This document shows positions 32,859-39,584 of a DNA stretch of 54,716 nucleotides, in pieces; within the stretch, counting starts at the first letter, position 1; each line of letters opens with the position of its first letter. Source of the stretch: DASYPP01 sp036006525 (GTDB lineage Bacteria; Gemmatimonadota; Gemmatimonadetes; Gemmatimonadales; GWC2-71-9); assembly GCA_036006525.1 (NCBI GenBank), contig DASYPP010000035.1, positions 1 through 54,716 of the forward strand, given 5' to 3'. The notes below the pieces were generated by a model. That model was not told the origin of the DNA, did not search any database, and was given only the letters and a program-made list of their open reading frames with translations. The translations under genes and the position numbers were made by a program.

Positions 32859-33353
32859 TCAGTCTCTCAGGCTGGCGCGGTAATAAGCTGATTGGCCGAC
32901 GCTCTCCTCCACTTCCACCTCGAGGGCCTCGAGATTGGAGAACCGGGTGAGGTGAGTCTGGATCTGTCCGGCCAGGTAAGCGGCGATCATTTCCGCGGTC
33001 GTATTGCTGATGGGAAGCAGGCAGACGTCGGCCTTGGGGAACTGAAACCGGCGCTTGCCGAAGTAATCGACCACCAGGCTTTCGCCTTCGTCTTTCATGC
33101 CCAGCTTGTCATTGCCGGTGGGGAGAAGAACCCGGTGATCCATTGGTTTGATCAGGTCCCTGACCGCGGTCTTGAGGATGGCGAAATCGATCACGAAAGC
33201 GCACTCCGGGTCGATGTCACCCTCAACCGAGACCGCCACCCGGTAGTTGTGCCCGTGCAGCGACTCACATTGATGGCCGGAAAAAGTGATGAAGTGTGCC
33301 GAGGAGAACGTGAGGTAGTCCTTGGCCACTGTGATCTTGAAGTGCGCTGCCAT
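32859..33353 (-). CDS. 6-pyruvoyl-tetrahydropterin synthase / QueD family enzyme
   Basis: ATG 33353 gives a 164-residue protein; the frame is open to 33461 but the family begins here. Zinc ligands His20 (FSSAHF), His33 and His35 (LHGHNY) are visible, with catalytic Cys29 in HQCESLHGH. Cys-x3-HGH is the QueD/PTPS spacing, and Glu30 also fits the Glu-x2-HGH pattern of PTPS-III enzymes that can replace FolB in folate synthesis. Being first in a ptps-phhB-pabB-pabA operon with no queuosine genes nearby, a folate role is plausible. PTPS or QueD activity remains possible. Confidence 0.9.
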   Translation of the reverse strand: MAAHFKITVAKDYLTFSSAHFITFSGHQCESLHGHNYRVAVSVEGDIDPECAFVIDFAILKTAVRDLIKPMDHRVLLPTGNDKLGMKDEGESLVVDYFGKRRFQFPKADVCLLPISNTTAEMIAAYLAGQIQTHLTRFSNLEALEVEVEESVGQSAYYRASLRD

Positions 33354-33500
33354 GCCGGAATATAGGTGGCCCGTCCCGCCGAGGGGACGCAGGAGAACTG
33401 GTTGAGGATAAAAGTTGTTGCGTAGCTTACAGATAGCGCATGGCACGAGCGCTGCAAGCATACCTCCCGCCGCTTTCCCGCTACATCAATTGGAGGACAC

Positions 33501-33878
33501 ATGAAAGCCCTGGCCCTGGCCGCCGCCCTCGCGGCCGCCTCGATGATTCCAGCTTCTGTATCGGCCCAGCATGTCAGTGTCAGTGCCGTCATCGTGATCG
33601 GGAACCCGCACCCTTCTTATGACCGTGTCTACCGGGACAGCCGACCGCGATATTACGACTACCGGCCTGCCCGCCGGGTTTACGTCGAACAGCGATACCC
33701 CAGGGTGATCTACGTTCGCCGAGTGCATCGGCACTACGATCACCGCTTCAAGAGCCGGCGTGTCCGGGCATACTACGATCACAGCCGGGACCAATACTAT
33801 GGCGATTACCGGCCCGGCTTGAGGGAAGTAGCCGTGTACGAGCATGGAGACGAGTACTACAGGTACGATGACGACTGA
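33501..33878 (+). CDS. Small secreted Tyr/Arg-rich protein
   Basis: A 125-residue protein. ATG 33501 follows TTGGAGGACAC, a strong ribosome-binding site. Signal peptide MKALALAAALAAASMIPASV, cleaved at SAQ. The mature 100 residues are dominated by Tyr, Arg, Asp and His (YRDSRPRYYDYRPARRVYVE, RVHRHYDHRF, YYDHSRDQYYGDYRPG), a low-complexity surface-protein pattern. No family recognised. A strong terminator follows. Confidence 0.75.
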   Translation: MKALALAAALAAASMIPASVSAQHVSVSAVIVIGNPHPSYDRVYRDSRPRYYDYRPARRVYVEQRYPRVIYVRRVHRHYDHRFKSRRVRAYYDHSRDQYYGDYRPGLREVAVYEHGDEYYRYDDD

Positions 33879-33974
33879 ACGGCGCCTCGGCGCCTCCTGA
33901 AGGGAGTCGGCCGTTCCCACGCGGCCAGAAGTATTCGGCCGGCTCAATAGACCTGGGCTCCCCGCCTGGGTTGG

Positions 33975-34003
33975 CAGCCTCGCGCAAGCGGGGCTGTTTT
34001 TTT
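33975..34003 (+). terminator. Intrinsic terminator after the small secreted protein gene
   Basis: CAGCCTCGC (33975-33983) pairs with GCGGGGCTG (33988-33996), with one T-G wobble, around a GCAA tetraloop, followed by seven T. This is a textbook rho-independent terminator, with the same GCAA loop as the terminator at 5818-5841. Confidence 0.93.
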
Positions 34004-34010
34004 ACAGCAG

Positions 34011-34072
34011 GACTAAGGACTAAGTGCTAAGGACTTACGACGCAGAGTCCTTAGTCCTCAGTCCTTGTGACT
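34011..34072. repeat. ACTAAGG-word inverted repeat overlapping the SRPBCC gene stop
   Basis: The left arm 34011-34037 (GACTAAGGACTAAGTGCTAAGGACTTA type words) mirrors the right arm 34045-34072 (GAGTCCTTAGTCCTCAGTCC and on). The right arm carries the last codons and the TGA stop (34060-34058) of the minus-strand SRPBCC gene. The element lies between convergent genes, after the terminator at 33975. Confidence 0.82.
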
Positions 34073-34582
34073 CGGGCTTGATTCCTCGCCGAATTTCTTG
34101 CCAAGAGCTCTCAGGTAGCTATCAAGCGTTGAATGGTGTCCCATCAGCTTTGAGATGACCCGGAACATCGGATTGGAAACCCACCCATCCTCGGTCACGG
34201 TGACCCGGGTCCCGCCATTCACGGCTTCAAGGCTGTAGCGCCACGAGCCGCCGAAGGGCGCATCCCGGGCCACGATTCGGGTCACCAGCAGGTTGGGTGG
34301 TCGTTCCTCGTCAATGACGATCGGCAGGGTGTAGCCGTTCTTCATGGTCTGACCCCAGGTTTCCCGGCCCTCGACGTCAGGCATGCGGCTGGAGCTCTTG
34401 AGCTCGGGCCAGAACGACGGAGTATTACCAAGGTCGCGCAGGACGGTCCATACCGAGTCAACCGGCTGTTTCAGCTCCACCTGGCTGGCGGCCACATGCT
34501 TCCGGGGAAGCAATAGCCCCACCACCACCATCAGGATTCCGATCCCGACCACCACTGCGACGACAAGTAAGACCCATTTCAT
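34058..34582 (-). CDS. Membrane-anchored SRPBCC (START-like) protein
   Basis: A 174-residue protein. The N-terminal helix (WVLLVVAVVVGIGILMVVVG) anchors it in the membrane. The rest is a SRPBCC helix-grip domain for hydrophobic ligands (QPVDSVWTVLRDLGNTPSFW, VEGRETWGQTMKNGYTLP, WRYSLEAVNGGTRVTVTEDG). It is translationally coupled (ATGA) to the upstream MarR gene, so it is probably under its control. Ligand unknown. The last residues K-D and the stop derive from a repeat arm. Confidence 0.85.
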   Translation of the reverse strand: MKWVLLVVAVVVGIGILMVVVGLLLPRKHVAASQVELKQPVDSVWTVLRDLGNTPSFWPELKSSSRMPDVEGRETWGQTMKNGYTLPIVIDEERPPNLLVTRIVARDAPFGGSWRYSLEAVNGGTRVTVTEDGWVSNPMFRVISKLMGHHSTLDSYLRALGKKFGEESSPSHKD

Positions 34583-35073
34583 GGCTGCTCCTTCTTCTGA
34601 TGGTCGCGGTTCTTCAGTCCATACAGCGTCTTCGATGACATCTCCCGCTGCGCAGCCTCGGCCAGCAGGGCGAGTCCCTCGAGGGCCCGGGCGCGGTCCG
34701 GCTCATCCAGCCGGGAGAGCATCGCGCGAACCCGCTCCGGTTCCAGCACCGACTGCGCTTCCCGCAGCCGGAATCCCCGGTCGGTCAAGGTGATCCCTAC
34801 CCGTCGCGCGTCGATCGGATCCTTCGCCCTTCGCACGTAACCCATTCCTTCCAAACGGTCTATCGAGAGCGACATGGTGGAAGGCGTCACGCCCATGTGC
34901 GCGGCGAGTCCGGAAAGCGTCGTCGGCTCCTCTTCGTCCAGATGGTCCAGAATGCTTGCCTGCCTGGCGCTCACCAGCTTCTTGGTTTCCGGGTCGGGGA
35001 CGTGCCTGGTGTGACAGGCGAAAAAGATCCTGGGGTACAGATCCAGGAGGCGGCGTACGTCTTCTCCGAGCAT
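34579..35073 (-). CDS. MarR-family transcriptional regulator
   Basis: A 164-residue protein. The winged-helix domain (ILDHLDEEEPTTLSGLAAHM, VTPSTMSLSIDRLEGMGYV, RRVGITLTDRGFRLREA) is typical of MarR. It overlaps the SRPBCC gene by ATGA, and a perfect inverted repeat lies 22 nt upstream of its start, so it most likely represses its own two-gene operon and is released by a small ligand (inference). Confidence 0.92.
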   Translation of the reverse strand: MLGEDVRRLLDLYPRIFFACHTRHVPDPETKKLVSARQASILDHLDEEEPTTLSGLAAHMGVTPSTMSLSIDRLEGMGYVRRAKDPIDARRVGITLTDRGFRLREAQSVLEPERVRAMLSRLDEPDRARALEGLALLAEAAQREMSSKTLYGLKNRDHQKKEQP

Positions 35074-35094
35074 GAATGAAGGTAGGAAATATCA

Positions 35095-35113
35095 TTTGAT
35101 TTGTCAAATCAAA
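35095..35113. promoter_or_regulatory. Candidate MarR operator
   Basis: TTTGATTTG-T-CAAATCAAA is a perfect 9-bp inverted repeat around one central base, in an AT-rich patch (35090-35120) of otherwise GC-rich DNA, 22 nt upstream of the marR start. Its size and symmetry fit MarR-type operators, and it overlaps the likely promoter. Confidence 0.75.
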
Positions 35114-35244
35114 ATAAAAAATCCTGTCCCTCGGGCGCATGCTGACGAGGTCCGAAAAGGCGAAAGCCAGAAAAGCCTCTACTTTTCCTCTTTCGCGTTC
35201 GCGATTCCGATGCTGACTTCACCAGAGCGTCAAAAGGTCCGACC

Positions 35245-35754
35245 ATGAACACTGCGTCCACCTATCAGGCCCCCAGCGACACCGACGTCGGCCACGTGCA
35301 TCTGAAAGTCGCCGATCTCGACAGGGCCCTCGCCTTCTACAACGGCGTCCTCGGCTTCGCCCTGACGGCCCGAATGGGAGACCAGGCCGCGTTTCTCTCC
35401 GCTGGCGGCTATCACCACCACATCGGCCTGAATACCTGGGAGAGCAAAGGCGGGAAGCCGGCGCCGCCGGGATCCACCGGGCTTTTTCACGCCGCCATCC
35501 GTTATCCCACCCGGCGCGATCTCGCTGACGTTCTCCAGCACTTGATCCAGGCCGGTGTTCCATTGGATGGCGCGTCCGACCACGGAGTGAGCGAGGCGCT
35601 GTACCTGCATGACCCCGATGGAAACGGACTCGAGCTTTATTGGGATCGTCCTCGTGAGCAATGGCCTCGCAAGGAGGACGGGACGATCGAGATGTACACC
35701 CGTCCGCTGGACCTGAGGGCCCTGCTCGCGCTGGCCAGGCCTCAGCCGGCGTGA
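35245..35754 (+). CDS. VOC family protein (glyoxalase/ring-cleavage dioxygenase type)
   Basis: A 169-residue protein with two beta-alpha-beta-beta-beta modules: VGHVHLKVADLDRALAFYNG, AAFLSAGGYHHHIGLNTWE, LFHAAIRYPTRRDLADVL and ALYLHDPDGNGLELYWDRP. His in GHVHLKV, His in GYHHHIG and Glu in ELYWD are likely metal ligands. It resembles CatE-like proteins. It is divergent from marR across 171 nt and overlaps the helicase start as GTGA (35751-35754). Confidence 0.9.
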   Translation: MNTASTYQAPSDTDVGHVHLKVADLDRALAFYNGVLGFALTARMGDQAAFLSAGGYHHHIGLNTWESKGGKPAPPGSTGLFHAAIRYPTRRDLADVLQHLIQAGVPLDGASDHGVSEALYLHDPDGNGLELYWDRPREQWPRKEDGTIEMYTRPLDLRALLALARPQPA

Positions 35755-38318
35755 TTCCGGCCCGCGACCACCAGCTCCCGCCTGATCCGGAGGCGTACCG
35801 CAGCGCCAGCCACCCCAATGGGCGAATCGTGGTCATCGCGCCCACCCGTGCCGCCTGCGAAACCATCGAGCTGGCGATGGGTCTTCACCTGGAAACCGTG
35901 CTGGAGCGCGAGCATGGCGCCGAGCTCCGCGGCTGGGCGACCCAGGGCAAGGGCTTCGGAATCGTCGCAGGCACGGGGACCGGAAAGACCCTGGCGATTC
36001 GCCCCATCGCCGAGTCGATCCTGAAAGTCCCTCTCCGGGTTGGCGTGGTGAACCGGGAGCGCGAGGCCACTCCGGAAACGCCGAGCTGGAACGTGGTCAT
36101 CGTGACCACGGGAATCGCCCGCCGCTGGTTCCAGGATGACCTGATCTCCGCACGCGACACCATCGTCGCCGATGAGATCCACCAGACTTCCGCGGAACTG
36201 GAGCTATGCCTGGCACTGGGCAAGCGGGCAAGGTGCCGCTTCATCTGGTTGAGTGCCACGGTAGATCCAACCTTCTACGCTCGCTACCTGAACAGCCAGG
36301 AGGTCCTGGAGACCTCGGCGTTCGATCCGGCCCTGAGGGCCCGGGTCCGGGTGCTGGCCCAGAAGCCCGACGAGTTTCTCGACGACAAATACATCCGCCA
36401 TATCATGAAGGAGCAGCGCGGAGTCGCGGTCTTCGTTCCCACCCGGGCCGAGGTGGAGCAGCTGGCGAAAGGCCTGGGAGAGCGCTGGCCCCGGTTGAAC
36501 GCCGCGTTCTACCACGGTGGCGAGCCGATTCGCGTCATCCGGCCGTTTCTCGAGGGAGAGGTGGAGCACCCCTTCCTGCTGGCGATGACCGCCGCGGGAC
36601 AGTCGGCCCTCAACGTCCGTGGCCTGGACACCGTTGTGATCTACGACGCTCGTTACGGCAACGTGGTGGACCGCGGCCGCAACGTGCTCCATCGCCTGCA
36701 CCTCGGCGCCAACGAGATACTCCAGATGGCCGGCCGGGTCCACGGCCGGGTAGCCCATGGCGAAGTCATCATCCTCACCGATCGCCGGCTGGTGTTCGAA
36801 CAGCTGAAGCCCACGCCGCCGGAGTTCCAGCTGGCCGGCGACGCCGAGCGGGTGGCGATGACCTGCGCGGCGATTGGGGTGGATGCCCGGGACCTGGACC
36901 TGCCGGTGCCGCTCGATCGCACTGCCTATCGTCGCGCGGTCGACCTGCTCAGCTCCCGGGGCCTGATCGAACAGGGCCGGCTCACTGACTACGGTCGAAA
37001 GGTGGAGGCCCTCCCGGTGGAACGGCCGTGGGGTGAACTCCTGATCCACGGCGATCCGGAACTGATCCCGGTGCTGGCCGTGTCTTCCAGCATCGACTCG
37101 CTGCACCGGATGACGCGGGAAGAGCGGGATCTGCACGGCGTGGTGGTGAACGGGAGCGACCACCTCACGGCATATAATCTCTATGCTGAGGCCGTAAACC
37201 AACACGGCCTGATGGGCTCGGTGTACGGGCTGCCGCGCCACGTGTTTGAAGAAGGCCTGGCCGAATGGGCGGAGAAGCGCGGCGTGCTGGTCAAGGCGAT
37301 CGAGGATACCGCCCTGGGCGTGGCCTCGGTGTATCGCTCGCTCGACCTCGAGCTGCCGCCCCGGCTGCCCCATGCCACTCGCGATCTCCATCGCCAGTTC
37401 CGGGAACTCGTCGCCCGGATCATGCCGTTCGATCTGGTGCTCGACGAGCACACCGCCGACGGCCAGGAGGCCCGGGTCTCGCGAAGCTCGGTCGCGGGAA
37501 GCTGGGGGGCGGTCGCCGGATCCCTCCGCTACTTCGCCGACCGGATGGGCGTGCCGAGGGCGGCCATAGAGGGGACCACCCTTCCATATGAGTTGGTCCG
37601 CGAACATGCGCAGTGGGGAGCACCCAAAGTGGCCCTATCGACCCGGCGGAAGGGTCAGCACCTGGAAATCCACCGGCGGCTTCACTACTTCGGGTTTGAC
37701 CTGGAAAACGAGGTGGAGCCTCTCGACGGCGAGATACCCGAGCCGTTGCGGGCGGCGGCGCAAGAGACGATGGTTGACGCCCTGCTGGGCGGAAATACGA
37801 TGCATCCCGACCAGGGGCGAATCCGCCGAGCGCTGGAAGAACTGGGTGAGCTGTGGCGCCGTTCCGGCGGAACTCTGCCCGAGGTCGCGCCACCGGCATT
37901 GCACGCGCGGTTATTGGAACAGCTCGCCAGTGTGAAGAGCTGGGACGGGTTTCTCGAGACCCGGGTGACGCTGGATCCCAAGGCCCTGGCTCACGAGCAT
38001 GTTCGCGAGGCGCTGCTGCAGCTGCCCTCCATGGTCCACATCCACGGCGATGCGGTACCGCTGGACTATCGGATCGAGGATGGGCTTTCCGTCGTGCGCC
38101 TGCGCTTGCGCGAGGGTCAGGCCCACCGGCTCCAGCAACGAGACGTTCCGGTGCTGGATCGCGAGGTGCGGTTCACCGTGGTGCGCGGGGGGGAAGAAGC
38201 GATCCGGGCCGGAAACCTGGGAGAACTGAAGGCGATGCTGAAGGGCCTGGCCGGCAAGGGGAGGAAGGAGCGGCCCCGTCAGCGCCACGAACACCGGCGC
38301 CGTGGGGGTCGATCGTAG
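35751..38318 (+). CDS. hrpB: DExH-box helicase, HrpA/HrpB-like
   Basis: I use GTG 35751, which overlaps the VOC stop as GTGA; the frame is open to 35661. About 855 residues. Helicase motifs: Walker A VAGTGTGKTLAIRP, motif Ia-like VVIVTTGIARRWF, motif II DEIH (VADEIHQTS), motif III WLSATVDP, VAVFVPTRAEVEQLAKG and motif VI QMAGRVHGRVAHGE. A winged-helix/HA2-like region and an HrpB-type C-terminus follow. It probably remodels RNA or RNA-protein complexes. Motif I and motif VI (usually QRxGRAGR) deviate from the family norm, so the subfamily is uncertain. The last codons and the TAG stop lie in the palindrome at 38302-38357. Confidence 0.82.
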   Translation: MIPARDHQLPPDPEAYRSASHPNGRIVVIAPTRAACETIELAMGLHLETVLEREHGAELRGWATQGKGFGIVAGTGTGKTLAIRPIAESILKVPLRVGVVNREREATPETPSWNVVIVTTGIARRWFQDDLISARDTIVADEIHQTSAELELCLALGKRARCRFIWLSATVDPTFYARYLNSQEVLETSAFDPALRARVRVLAQKPDEFLDDKYIRHIMKEQRGVAVFVPTRAEVEQLAKGLGERWPRLNAAFYHGGEPIRVIRPFLEGEVEHPFLLAMTAAGQSALNVRGLDTVVIYDARYGNVVDRGRNVLHRLHLGANEILQMAGRVHGRVAHGEVIILTDRRLVFEQLKPTPPEFQLAGDAERVAMTCAAIGVDARDLDLPVPLDRTAYRRAVDLLSSRGLIEQGRLTDYGRKVEALPVERPWGELLIHGDPELIPVLAVSSSIDSLHRMTREERDLHGVVVNGSDHLTAYNLYAEAVNQHGLMGSVYGLPRHVFEEGLAEWAEKRGVLVKAIEDTALGVASVYRSLDLELPPRLPHATRDLHRQFRELVARIMPFDLVLDEHTADGQEARVSRSSVAGSWGAVAGSLRYFADRMGVPRAAIEGTTLPYELVREHAQWGAPKVALSTRRKGQHLEIHRRLHYFGFDLENEVEPLDGEIPEPLRAAAQETMVDALLGGNTMHPDQGRIRRALEELGELWRRSGGTLPEVAPPALHARLLEQLASVKSWDGFLETRVTLDPKALAHEHVREALLQLPSMVHIHGDAVPLDYRIEDGLSVVRLRLREGQAHRLQQRDVPVLDREVRFTVVRGGEEAIRAGNLGELKAMLKGLAGKGRKERPRQRHEHRRRGGRS

Positions 38319-38357
38319 GGGTCGATCTGTAGGGGCCGATCTCAGATCGGCCCCTAC
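38302..38357. repeat. GTAGGGGCCGATCT palindrome with tandem half-copies
   Basis: 38329-38357 is a perfect 29-nt palindrome (14-bp arms GTAGGGGCCGATCT and AGATCGGCCCCTAC around a single C). Two more left-arm copies precede it (38302-38314 and 38315-38328). The TAG in each arm is the real stop codon of a gene: the helicase stop is 38316-38318, and the TetR stop is 38356-38354 on the other strand. Confidence 0.92.
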
Positions 38358-38950
38358 GGCAACAGGCTCAGCCAGAACTGGTAGTACACCTCGCGCACTG
38401 CGCCGGGATTGTGGTCATGCAGCAGTGCGGTTTGAAATCCGGCGAGGACTGACTCCAGCGTCTCGGCTGACTTCGGGTTCTCGATCGCGAGCGAGCGCGC
38501 GAACCCCGCCTGGAGCTTGTCGATCTCATCCGCCGTCGGGCGCAGCGCATGGTGGATCGGTTCGTCGGGGAGCGCCGACAGGGCCATCCAGGCCGCGAAC
38601 TCCCCGCTTTTGACTTCCGCATGAATGGTAGACCAGAGCGCATCCAGCGCGGCGGCGGCGTCCTGGCGCAGCGCCGCAAGCCGTCGGGTAATGCGCTCCT
38701 GCCGCAGCACGGCCGCGGTTTCGGCGAGCAGATTCGCCCTGGACTGATAGTGGTAGATCACCAGCCCCTTCGCGCAGGGCGCCTGTTTCGACACCTCCTC
38801 GATAGTCCATCCGCCCAGCCCGTGGCGGACCAGCAGGTCGCGGGAAGCCCGCACGATCTCCGCTTTCAACGTCGAATCCTCACCCGGGTTCCTGCCGTCA
38901 GAGTACTCATCGAGACAGGCGTCATGTTTTTTCGAGGTGAAACGTCCCAC
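38354..38950 (-). CDS. TetR-family transcriptional regulator
   Basis: About 198 residues from GTG 38950; the first 28 residues before LKAEIVRASRDLLVRHG may not be translated. The HTH (IVRASRDLLVRHGLGGWTIE, CAKGLVIYHYQSRANLLAET) is typical TetR. The helical ligand domain follows (WSTIHAEVKSGEFAAWMALS). It is divergent from the PAS-Fis gene across 166 nt, which is a plausible target region. I see no clear operator palindrome there. Confidence 0.88.
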   Translation of the reverse strand: MGRFTSKKHDACLDEYSDGRNPGEDSTLKAEIVRASRDLLVRHGLGGWTIEEVSKQAPCAKGLVIYHYQSRANLLAETAAVLRQERITRRLAALRQDAAAALDALWSTIHAEVKSGEFAAWMALSALPDEPIHHALRPTADEIDKLQAGFARSLAIENPKSAETLESVLAGFQTALLHDHNPGAVREVYYQFWLSLLP

Positions 38951-39116
38951 ATAGTATGCGGGCTCAGCAGCCCCGCTGAATCCGAGTTGCCAACAGTACT
39001 CATCCGAGAAGGTAAGTGCTTGTTGTGCAAGAATCTACCGGCTATTACCTTCTCATCGCACTGCCCGGCGACGTCGCGGGTTGAAACCTCAAACTCTGAC
39101 CAGCGTAAGACTCACT

Positions 39117-39584
39117 ATGCCGGAATCATCTGCAGCCCATTCAGCCACGCCGCTTCCCTCAGTCTTTTCCCCGCTCGCCAAGGCCCTGCTCGATGGGTTC
39201 AGCGAAGGGGTGATCGTCTTTGATGGTGAAGGCCGGGTTCTCTATGCCAACCAGCAGGCCCGGGATGCGTTGCGGGATACCATCGATCTCACCGTCCCGT
39301 CCCAGGATCTTCTGCCCCGTCTTGCTACCATGGGTGGCCGGCTCAAGCCGCTCCGGGTCGGCAATCTGGAACTGGGCGAGGCGATGTTCATCCCGGGCAT
39401 CGAAGGGCCCACAACTTTGGCGGACAGGGAAAAGGAAGCCATTGTCCGCACGCTCGACGCCCACAGCTGGAAGCTGGCCGAAACCGCCAAGTCACTGGGG
39501 ATCAGCCGGACGACCCTGTGGCGCCGGCTCAAGGCGTACGGGCTCCACCGGGATGGGCGGAGCCGATGGGCCCACTCGGCATAA
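39117..39584 (+). CDS. PAS-like sensor with Fis-type HTH (no AAA+ domain)
   Basis: ATG 39117 is chosen over the TTG at 39081; 155 residues. Residues about 20-60 look like a PAS fragment (LDGFSEGVIVFDGEGRVLYA, NQQARDALRD). The C-terminus is a Fis-type helix-turn-helix (TLDAHSWKLAETAKSLGISR, TTLWRRLKAYGLH) as at the end of NtrC-like activators. The AAA+ sigma-54-interacting domain is absent, so it is not a classical enhancer-binding protein. It overlaps the next gene by 19 nt and may regulate it. Confidence 0.82.
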   Translation: MPESSAAHSATPLPSVFSPLAKALLDGFSEGVIVFDGEGRVLYANQQARDALRDTIDLTVPSQDLLPRLATMGGRLKPLRVGNLELGEAMFIPGIEGPTTLADREKEAIVRTLDAHSWKLAETAKSLGISRTTLWRRLKAYGLHRDGRSRWAHSA

